From an uncultured Flavobacteriales bacterium (lineage in GTDB: Bacteria; Bacteroidota; Bacteroidia; Flavobacteriales_D; Crocinitomicaceae), in contig CAIUKX010000301.1 in assembly GCA_903899795.1 (NCBI GenBank), positions 1 to 5,362 of the forward strand: 5,362 nucleotides of DNA, given 5' to 3'. Below, one piece after another: positions 1 to 5,362 of the stretch. The translations under genes were made by a program, and so were the position numbers. The notes below the pieces were generated by a model, which was not told where the DNA came from, did no database searches, and was given only the letters and a program-made list of their open reading frames with translations. The first letter of the stretch is position 1, and each line of letters begins with the position of its first letter.

Positions 1-207
1 CGGTGCGATATAAGTAGCTTGCCCCTCTTTTTTTTCTTTTTCATGAAGTGAAAAAGGAATCCACAGACCTCACTTTAAATCAACTTCAATTTCTTTTTGA
101 GCTTAACGAAAAAAATCTATTCTACTGATTATTTCTGTACTTTCGATTCCTGCAAATTCTCTAGCGTCCCAATAATTGGTGAAATTAATACACAAGCGGT
201 GATTCAT
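1..207 (-). pseudogene. Possible decayed coding sequence with two in-frame stops, running off the left edge
   Basis: The 252 bases before the peptidase gene hold no intact gene of convincing length. On the minus strand one frame reads from ATG at 205-207 for 34 codons, with protein-like segments such as INFTNYWDAREF and STEIISRIDFFR, to TAA at 103-105. The same frame continues as AQKEIEVDLK to TGA at 70-72, then as GLWIPFSLHEKEKK and GQATYIAP to the window edge. All three segments share one frame and have plausible composition, which suggests a gene broken by two nonsense changes rather than three chance stretches. I do not recognise the family. Alternatives are ordinary intergenic sequence that reads well by chance, or a real 34-residue small protein (103-207). 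An unrelated ATG at 42-44 opens another minus frame to the edge (MKKKKKRGKLLIS) and could be the start of a divergent gene. The upstream control region of the peptidase gene must also lie here, but no clear promoter was found. Confidence 0.3.
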
Positions 208-252
208 TGAATCATTATCTGTTTATATTTACCGATCAAATTAAGACGGACT

Positions 253-2679
253 ATGAAAAAAACAATTCTCCTTTTGCAATTACTCCTTACAGGTAATATC
301 TGTGTGGTAGCCCAAGAAAATCTAACTTATCAGAAGCCTCCCAAAGAAATTATGGAATTGGTCGATTACGAAAGAGCACCATCTGTTTTGACCGATAGTA
401 AAAATGAATATATTCTTTTCACGTATAGAAATACCTATAAAAATTTAGAGGATTTATCGCAGGAAGAAATGAAATTAGGGGGATTGAGAATTAATCCGAT
501 TACGAATATATCAAGCACAATTACCTATAATAACAACCTGAAAATTCGAAAATTCAAAGGTTCTGATTTGGTACAGGTTTCCAATTTACCAACGAATCCA
601 AAAATTGCTTTCTTGTCGTGGTCGCCTGATGAGACAAAAATTGCATTTACAAATACTTCCTCAACTGGGGTTGAACTTTGGGTGATCGATGTTGTAACAG
701 CTAAAGCACAAAAATTAACGGATGGTATCTTGAATGCAAATTTAGGAATGCCATATACATGGTTTAAAGACAATCATTCTTTGTTAGTGAAGACTTTGCC
801 AAAACAAAGAGCAACTTTGATCAATACGGCAAAGGAATTACCGGCTGGACCTACAATCAGTAACAGTAATGGTTCAAAAGCTCAAAACAGAACCTACCAG
901 GATTTGTTGAAAAACAAAATGGATGAGCAAAATTTTGAAACATTAATTACTTCCGATTTGATGCAAGTGAAATTAGACGGGTCGTCAATGCAATGGAAAG
1001 AAAAGGGAATGTGGTCTTATATGTCTTTTTCGCCGGATGGAACCTATATAATGATATCCAAAATGCAGAAGCCTTTTTCTTATATTGTTCAATACGATCG
1101 TTTTGCGTATAATTCAACTGTTTATAAATCGACTGGAGAATTGGTGAAAGAGGTGAATAATGTACCGCTTATTGAGGTTTTACCAAAAGGAACGATGGCA
1201 GTTCGTACGGGAAAAAGAGATATGTCATGGAGAGATGATAAGCCGGCGACTCTTTGTTACGTTCAGGCATTGGATGAAGGTGATCCAGAAAAGAAAGTTG
1301 ATTTCCGTGATGAGGTTTTTCAGTGGGATGCACCTTTTGATGGTGCTTCGAAGTCCATGTTAAAAACACCTCAGCGATTTGAAGACATTTCATGGGGTAC
1401 CGATCAAATTGCTTTGGTAGTAGATGGTTGGTGGAATACCAGAAATACAAAAACGTATATTTTTAATCCATCTAATCCTGTACAGGCTCCGAAAGTGATT
1501 TTTGATCGAAATTCGCAAGATGCATACAGTGATCCGGGAAATTTTGAAATGAAAAAGAATGAATACGGTCGATATGTTTTATACATCCATAAAAATGAAG
1601 GATATCTAATAGGTTCAGGATTCACCGATAAAGGTCAGTTTCCGTTTATCGATAAAATGAATTTTTCTACAGGTAAAAAACAAAGAGTATATCTTTCGGA
1701 GTACACTACAAAAAAAGAGACCTTAATTTCGTTTGCAAACATCGAAAAAGGAGAGGTTTTGATTCGTTTGGAATCTCCGACTGAATATCCGAATTACTAT
1801 GTTCGAACGATTACAAAAAAGACTGCACCAGTTCAAATCACAAACTTTACAAATCCTTTTAAATCGATTGAAAGTGTCTATAAACAAGTGATTAAATACA
1901 AAAGACCGGATGGTGTAGAGCTTTCAGCGACTTTGTACCTGCCTGTAGGATATGATCGTGCTAAAAAGGAAAAATTACCGATGATTATGTGGGCTTATCC
2001 ACAGGAATTTAAGGATAAAAATAGTGCTGGACAAAATACTTCGAATCCGAATGAATTTACATTTCCGAATTATGGATCACCGATTTATTGGGTAACACGT
2101 GGTTATGTGGTATTGGATAATGCTGCTTTTCCAATCTTGGGTGAAGGTAAAGAAGAGCCAAACGATAGTTTCTTACCTCAATTAGTTGCCAATGCGAAAG
2201 CTGCAATTGATGCGGTCGATTCTTTAGGGTATATAGACCGAACAAAAGTGGCTGTAGGTGGACATTCATACGGTGCTTTCATGACAGCTAATTTGTTGAC
2301 ACATTCTAACTTGTTTGCCTGTGGTGTAGCGAGAAGCGGAGCTTATAACCGTACTTTGACTCCGTTTGGATTTCAAAGCGAGGAGAGAAGTTACTGGGAT
2401 ATTCCTAAAGTCTACAACGAAATGTCTCCTTTCATGTCAGCAGATAAAATGAAAACTCCATTATTATTGGTACACGGAGAGGCTGATAATAATCCAGGAA
2501 CATTTACACTTCAAAGTGAGCGTTATTTCAATGCTTTGAAAGGATTAGGAAATCCTGCACGATTGGTATTGTTACCAAAAGAAAGTCATGGTTACGCTGC
2601 AAAAGAAAGCATATTGCACTTGCTTTGGGAACAGGATCAATGGTTTGAAAGATATTTGAAAGGGAAAGGAGCGAAGTAA
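253..2679 (+). CDS. Exported S9-family serine peptidase, glutamyl endopeptidase (S9D/CGEP)-like
   Basis: This is a complete 808-residue peptidase, probably periplasmic or secreted. Residues 1-20 form a signal peptide: KK, a Leu-rich core, then a likely cut after VVA before QEN. Residues of about 40-540 are the beta-propeller-like domain, with PD40-type motifs at about 121-132 (LSWSPDETKIAF) and 258-268 (SFSPDGTYIMI). Residues of about 545-808 are the alpha/beta hydrolase. The catalytic triad is read as Ser672 in GGHSYGAFM, Asp745 in HGEADNNPGT and His779 in ESHGYAAKES. The stretches ARSGAYNRTLTPFGFQ and EMSPFMSADK match my recollection of plant chloroplast glutamyl endopeptidase, so cleavage after Glu is the likely specificity; a broader prolyl-oligopeptidase-like activity is possible. 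Cys17 is not in a convincing lipobox. The C-terminus (WFERYLKGKGAK) shows no type IX secretion sorting domain. The ATG at 253 starts directly at the signal peptide; the purine stretch AAGACGG before it is a weak ribosome site. It faces nth tail to tail. Confidence 0.93.
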   Translation: MKKTILLLQLLLTGNICVVAQENLTYQKPPKEIMELVDYERAPSVLTDSKNEYILFTYRNTYKNLEDLSQEEMKLGGLRINPITNISSTITYNNNLKIRKFKGSDLVQVSNLPTNPKIAFLSWSPDETKIAFTNTSSTGVELWVIDVVTAKAQKLTDGILNANLGMPYTWFKDNHSLLVKTLPKQRATLINTAKELPAGPTISNSNGSKAQNRTYQDLLKNKMDEQNFETLITSDLMQVKLDGSSMQWKEKGMWSYMSFSPDGTYIMISKMQKPFSYIVQYDRFAYNSTVYKSTGELVKEVNNVPLIEVLPKGTMAVRTGKRDMSWRDDKPATLCYVQALDEGDPEKKVDFRDEVFQWDAPFDGASKSMLKTPQRFEDISWGTDQIALVVDGWWNTRNTKTYIFNPSNPVQAPKVIFDRNSQDAYSDPGNFEMKKNEYGRYVLYIHKNEGYLIGSGFTDKGQFPFIDKMNFSTGKKQRVYLSEYTTKKETLISFANIEKGEVLIRLESPTEYPNYYVRTITKKTAPVQITNFTNPFKSIESVYKQVIKYKRPDGVELSATLYLPVGYDRAKKEKLPMIMWAYPQEFKDKNSAGQNTSNPNEFTFPNYGSPIYWVTRGYVVLDNAAFPILGEGKEEPNDSFLPQLVANAKAAIDAVDSLGYIDRTKVAVGGHSYGAFMTANLLTHSNLFACGVARSGAYNRTLTPFGFQSEERSYWDIPKVYNEMSPFMSADKMKTPLLLVHGEADNNPGTFTLQSERYFNALKGLGNPARLVLLPKESHGYAAKESILHLLWEQDQWFERYLKGKGAK

Positions 2680-2693
2680 ATTATTTCAGCTCC
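2668..2693. terminator. Weak hairpin across the abutting stop codons, possible bidirectional terminator
   Basis: The arm GGAGCGAA (2668-2675) can pair with TTC (2685-2687) and GCTCC (2689-2693), with one unpaired A at 2688 and a nine-base loop that contains both TAA stops. It is the only secondary-structure candidate for ending the two converging transcripts, which are separated by one base. Neither side has a proper T-run: the plus side continues AATAAAGCTTC and the minus side TTTCCCTTTC. It may therefore be a chance pairing. Confidence 0.25.
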
Positions 2694-3325
2694 AATAAAG
2701 CTTCTTTTGTTCCTATCGTATTTGTGATGAAGTCCAACTCTCTTTTTGGATTTCTAGCAGGAGAATATTCACGGCCGTAAAATATAATCTGAAGATGAAG
2801 TTTATTCCATAACTCTTTAGGGAATATCTTTTTAGCATCTGCTTCGGTTTGGACGACGTTTTTTCCACTTGTAACACCCCATCGGGTGAGCAATCGATGG
2901 ATATGTGTGTCAACTGGAAAGGCTGGAACTCCGAAGGCTTGAGCCATAACTACAGAGGCTGTTTTATGTCCAACACCAGGTAATTCTTCCAGTAATTCCA
3001 TTTGATCCGGTACTTCTCCGTTGTATTTATCGATTAAAATATGCGAAAGATTATAAATAGCGTGTGACTTCCGAGGGGATAAGCCGCAAGGTTTGATGAT
3101 TTCTCGTATTTCATCAGGCGTGAGTTTAATCATATCAAAAGGATTATTGGCCAAACGGAAAAGTGAAGGTGTAATTCTGTTCACCATAATATCGGTACAT
3201 TGAGCTGATAGCAGCACAGAGATCAATAAGGTATATGCGTCCGTATGATCAAGTGGAACCGGAGTTGTGGGATATAACCGTTCCAATTCATCGATAATGT
3301 ATTGTGCTTTCTCTTTCTTGGTCAT
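2681..3325 (-). CDS. nth: Endonuclease III (DNA glycosylase/AP lyase) lacking the iron-sulfur cysteines
   Basis: This is a complete 214-residue protein, close to the 211 residues of E. coli Nth. The enzyme removes oxidised pyrimidines from DNA and nicks the resulting abasic site in base excision repair. The N-terminal helical region carries LLSAQCTD (residues 39-45), the counterpart of LLSAQATD in E. coli. The helix-hairpin-helix is LPGVGHKTA (115-123), with the catalytic Lys at 121, and the catalytic Asp is 139 in PVDTHIHRLLTRWG. The usual C-terminal Cys-X6-Cys-X2-Cys-X5-Cys cluster is absent: after FYGREYSPARNPKRELDF (182-199) no Cys occurs, and the only cysteines in the protein are 43 and 80. 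The protein is otherwise intact, so this looks like natural cluster loss rather than truncation. The ATG at 3323-3325 is the only ATG after the in-frame stop at 3365-3367. The gene converges on the peptidase gene with a 1-bp gap and diverges from the 80-residue gene across 32 bp. MutY is unlikely because of the length and the THIHRLLTRWG motif. Confidence 0.95.
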   Translation of the reverse strand: MTKKEKAQYIIDELERLYPTTPVPLDHTDAYTLLISVLLSAQCTDIMVNRITPSLFRLANNPFDMIKLTPDEIREIIKPCGLSPRKSHAIYNLSHILIDKYNGEVPDQMELLEELPGVGHKTASVVMAQAFGVPAFPVDTHIHRLLTRWGVTSGKNVVQTEADAKKIFPKELWNKLHLQIIFYGREYSPARNPKRELDFITNTIGTKEALLELK

Positions 3326-3357
3326 AATTTCTGTATGATATTTAGTATTTTCGTTGA

Positions 3358-3600
3358 ATGAATGCTAAAGATACAGTCTTTCCACAATATAGAAAGTTAT
3401 CGAATAACAGAACCTTTTATAAAATTCTGGATGATCGTCATTTTGAAGAAATTCAATTGTTTGGCTCGAAGAAAAATAAATACCTATTCACAGCAACTCA
3501 ATATCCTGAAATATTGAAAATTCAGGATATGCTTATGTTGGCTGAAGGAACATATGTAAATTCATCCAAAGAGGAGTGGGATAAATTGGATCTAATTTGA
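3358..3600 (+). CDS. Small hypothetical protein, 80 residues
   Basis: I do not assign this to a named family. The protein is complete, hydrophilic and free of Cys, with no signal peptide or membrane segment, so it is probably cytoplasmic. The N-terminal part (PQYRKLSNNRTFYKILDDRHFEE) is rich in charged and aromatic residues. The middle (about 30-48) looks like beta strands, and the end (about 49-80) looks helical with an acidic tail, KEEWDKLDLI. It is probably a real gene because it fills the gap between nth and the OmpA-like gene, has even amino-acid usage, and has no competing frame on the other strand. An in-frame TGA at 3355-3357 directly precedes the ATG, so translation cannot begin further upstream at any ATG. 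No Shine-Dalgarno is visible. Its promoter must lie in the 32-bp divergent gap or inside the 5' end of nth. It ends 17 bp before the stop of the convergent OmpA-like gene, and I see no clear terminator there. Confidence 0.75.
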   Translation: MNAKDTVFPQYRKLSNNRTFYKILDDRHFEEIQLFGSKKNKYLFTATQYPEILKIQDMLMLAEGTYVNSSKEEWDKLDLI

Positions 3601-3617
3601 AAACTCAGCTCAAGAAT

Positions 3618-5362
3618 TTATTTGGCCGAAAAGATGATATCAACTCGTCTGTTTTTTTCTCGGTCAGCTTCGGTACGTTCAGGACTGACAAGCAATAACG
3701 TATTACTGAATCCTTGGTACCTTAGACGTGTTTTATCAATTCCTCTTTTAATCAATTCATCGTAGACATATTTAGCTCTTTTTTTACTCAACTTCATATT
3801 ATCACCACAACAAACGTGTCCACGGATAAATGCATTTACTTCTGTGTTTTGACTTAGGAAACTGAATAAATCATCCATTTCTTTTGTTGCCACTTCGTTC
3901 ATGATACCTTCAGTTCCTTCAAATTGAATACTCATGATAACCAAAACAACTGATTTTTTCAGACTTTCCACATTGATTTTAGCAAGTTTCCCCCCCATAT
4001 CCAGATTTTCCTTCTTGTTAGAAGGTTTGGTTTTGTCTCTGACTAGCATGTTGTCGATTTGGTCCTGGGTCATTCCTGATGTGTTTAGTTCAACATTAGA
4101 ATTCCCAAGCATTTCAACTTCTATTTTACTATCGTCACCACTGAATATAGCTGCTTTATTGACTGTAGAATCTTCTGGGTTCACACTTAAATCGGGTGCA
4201 TTGCTTCTGCTTGTTTTTGAAAACATAACATCGACTCTCCTGTTTTTAGCACGATCCAATTCTGTTTTTTCAGGATCAACTGCTGGAATAGTGTTGCTAT
4301 ATCCTTGATATCTTAAACGTTCCGCTTTTATACCTCTTCGAAGTAATTCAACATAAACGGTTTTGGCTCTTTTTTTACTTAAGGCCATGTTATCTCCGCA
4401 ACAAACATGACCACGAATAAAGGCATTCAGGGAGTTGTTTTTCTTTAAGAATTTGACAAGGAGATCGATTTCCTGTATGGAAGCATTATTTATGATCGGT
4501 GCATCACCTTCAAATTGAAGGTTCAAATTCAGTAAAATAACGGTGTTTGTGTCCATCTTATCGACATCGATTTTGGATAATCTGACTCCCACATCCGGGT
4601 GAATCGTTTTTCTGTTCCCATTCGATACGGATGATTTTTCACGGATGACCAAACGATCAATTTCTTCTCTTGATTTTCCTGCTATTGATATTTGACCAGT
4701 TTCCTGTGGTTTCAGTTTCTGATCTAAATCTTTTTGTTTGTCTTCTAGTTCAACAATGTTGTTTTTTGCTTGGGTAATTTCAACAACCTTGGTTAACTCT
4801 TGAATACGTTTATTGTCCTGAGGTGTTTTTTCAGGTTTTGCTTGCAAAATTTCCAATTCTTTTTGTTCTGGAGTTTTCTCAATATCTACTAGGATAACGG
4901 GTTGTTGTTTATTGATTTCTTCGATTCGAGCGATATCCTGTGCCGTTTTCACGGGTTTTGCTTGTAGTACTTCCAGTTCTTTTTGTTCTGGACTTTTGTC
5001 AAATGAACTAGGTAAATTTGTTTCATTTTTTACTAATTCCTTTATTGGGGGAACGTTTTCTTGAGTTTGGTTGATTTCTTTTTTTACAAGTTCTTGAACA
5101 CGGATAATATCTTCAGTTGTTTTGAGAGGCTTTGAAAGAATATTTTCCAATTCTTTTTGAGCTGTACTTTTACTTTCTACAGGAATAGAATTGAGTTCTT
5201 TTTTAATGATTTCCTCGATTCGGGCGTTATCTTCAGCAGTTTTTGTTGATTTTGCTAATATTGTTTCTAATTCTTGTTTTTCAGCTGGATTGAGAGCTTC
5301 TATTGAAGAGTTGATTGTATTTACCAGTGAATTATTTGAACTGCGATCAGGTGGAGTTATAC
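3618..5362 (-). CDS. OmpA-family protein with two tandem OmpA C-terminal domains and N-terminal 40-residue repeats (5' end off window)
   Basis: The reading frame stays open from the right edge (codon 5358-5360) to TAA at 3618-3620, giving 580 visible residues; the true start and any signal peptide lie outside. A TTG at 5148-5150 is an internal Leu codon in a repeat, not the start. The visible order is: a Ser/Asn-rich stretch; four copies of a motif of the type QKELE-x2-L-x-AKP-x-KT (4794-5279); a Lys/Gln/Glu-rich, probably coiled stretch (about 4703-4790); OmpA domain A (about 4218-4544); a linker; and OmpA domain B (about 3624-3950). Each domain keeps LSKKRA, RLRYQG and NRRVD, typical of the peptidoglycan-binding OmpA fold, but the usual GHTD is GHVCCGDN. 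The likely location is the periplasm or outer membrane, attached to or near the cell wall. Whether it binds peptidoglycan in the normal way is uncertain because the ligand-binding Asp is replaced. A run of seven G (3990-3996 on this strand) lies in the second half. Confidence 0.88.
   Translation of the reverse strand, partial: ITPPDRSSNNSLVNTINSSIEALNPAEKQELETILAKSTKTAEDNARIEEIIKKELNSIPVESKSTAQKELENILSKPLKTTEDIIRVQELVKKEINQTQENVPPIKELVKNETNLPSSFDKSPEQKELEVLQAKPVKTAQDIARIEEINKQQPVILVDIEKTPEQKELEILQAKPEKTPQDNKRIQELTKVVEITQAKNNIVELEDKQKDLDQKLKPQETGQISIAGKSREEIDRLVIREKSSVSNGNRKTIHPDVGVRLSKIDVDKMDTNTVILLNLNLQFEGDAPIINNASIQEIDLLVKFLKKNNSLNAFIRGHVCCGDNMALSKKRAKTVYVELLRRGIKAERLRYQGYSNTIPAVDPEKTELDRAKNRRVDVMFSKTSRSNAPDLSVNPEDSTVNKAAIFSGDDSKIEVEMLGNSNVELNTSGMTQDQIDNMLVRDKTKPSNKKENLDMGGKLAKINVESLKKSVVLVIMSIQFEGTEGIMNEVATKEMDDLFSFLSQNTEVNAFIRGHVCCGDNMKLSKKRAKYVYDELIKRGIDKTRLRYQGFSNTLLLVSPERTEADREKNRRVDIIFSAK
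3621..4694 (-). repeat. Tandem duplication of an OmpA-domain unit within one gene
   Basis: Two units lie head to tail, about 4218-4694 and 3621-4097. Each begins with a short linker that is itself repeated: GKSREEIDRLVIREK in the first and GMTQDQIDNMLVRDK in the second. Each continues through KLAKI- or RLSKI-like and LQFEG- or IQFEG-like segments to the OmpA domain. Over the last 77 aligned residues a hand count gives 53 identities, including GHVCCGDNM (4389-4412 and 3798-3821 for GHVCCGDN). The second copy has lost the Pro that follows NT in the first (NTIPAV against NTLLLV). The duplication therefore includes linker plus domain and has diverged moderately. Confidence 0.9.
4794..5279 (-). 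repeat. Four-copy Lys/Glu-rich protein repeat, about 40 residues per period
   Basis: The 24-residue cores are at 5208-5279, 5088-5159, 4914-4985 and 4794-4865. They share the pattern K/Q-ELE, then L, AK or SK, P, KT, a D and RI/RV-x-E-I/L; examples are ELETILAKSTKT, ELENILSKPLKT, ELEVLQAKPVKT and ELEILQAKPEKT. Core-to-core spacing is 120, 174 and 120 bp, so the period is 40 residues with an 18-residue insertion after the second copy. The last two copies are also close at DNA level around TTCTTTTTGTTCTGGA, which suggests recent copying. The charge pattern suggests helical segments joined by Pro-containing turns. More copies may lie beyond the right edge. Confidence 0.85.

Noticed and set aside
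1..51. End of a plus-strand gene finishing at TGA 49-51
   Set aside because: The frame gives a run of Phe codons with Pro/Leu codons rare here, and it reads as the complement of a Lys/Glu-rich minus-strand frame.
207..231. Possible Bacteroidota-type promoter for the peptidase gene: TTG at 207-209 and TATATTTA at 224-231
   Set aside because: The -7-like element misses the final G and the spacing of 14 bases is shorter than the usual range of about 19-21, so it could be chance in AT-rich DNA.
3326..3357. Promoter boxes in the divergent gap, such as TATTTTCG at 3346-3353
   Set aside because: It lies only four bases before the ATG at 3358 and no -33 partner stands out. Some promoter must be near, but this site is not supported.
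3595..3640. Terminator between the 80-residue gene and the OmpA-like gene
   Set aside because: Only short, weak pairings such as TTGA with TCAA are visible, and no stem with a T-run is present.
3984..3995. Programmed frameshift heptamer GGGAAAC in the OmpA-like gene
   Set aside because: The heptamer is out of phase with the reading frame (read as GGG AAA C), so it does not fit the canonical slippery arrangement.
3934..4308. 124-codon open frame on the plus strand opposite the OmpA-like gene
   Set aside because: It is the complement of a strongly supported coding region with conserved domain motifs; its Leu/Ser-rich product is typical of a shadow frame.
3618..5150. A 510-residue reading of the OmpA-like gene that begins at TTG (5148-5150)
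   Set aside because: The frame continues upstream without a stop to the window edge, and this TTG is the Leu of the ELE core in the second repeat copy.

Overview
The window looks like a piece of a Bacteroidota chromosome, most likely from the Flavobacteriales or a close relative. The evidence is the AT-rich composition, weak or absent Shine-Dalgarno sequences, a secreted S9-family peptidase of a kind common in that phylum, an endonuclease III without its iron-sulfur cysteines, and an OmpA-type protein with a Cys-Cys variant of the usual motif. The placement is a judgement from protein character only; there is no rRNA or marker search behind it.

Layout: (1) 1-252 holds no intact gene of convincing length. 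Its minus strand carries a coding-like reading frame interrupted by two in-frame stops (about 1-207), possibly a decayed gene. (2) 253-2679 (+) is a complete 808-residue exported serine peptidase of the prolyl oligopeptidase clan, closest in its recognisable motifs to the glutamyl endopeptidase (S9D/CGEP) group. (3) 2681-3325 (-) is a complete 214-residue endonuclease III (nth), tail to tail with the peptidase and only 1 bp from it; a small hairpin spans both stop codons. (4) 3358-3600 (+) is an 80-residue protein of unknown function, divergent from nth across a 32-bp gap. (5) 3618-5362 (-) is the 3' part of a large OmpA-family gene that enters from the right edge. Its visible 580 residues hold four copies of a Lys/Glu-rich motif about 40 residues apart, a probable coiled segment, and two tandem OmpA C-terminal domains.

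The four genes alternate in direction (+ - + -), so none forms an obvious operon with another and no shared pathway is apparent. The peptidase and the OmpA-like protein belong to the cell envelope, nth to base excision repair, and the 80-residue protein is unassigned. I see no mobile element, CRISPR array, tRNA or rRNA. The points most worth following are the duplicated OmpA domains, in which the ligand-binding Asp is replaced by a Cys pair, the 40-residue repeats ahead of them, the cluster-less Nth, and the interrupted frame at the left edge.
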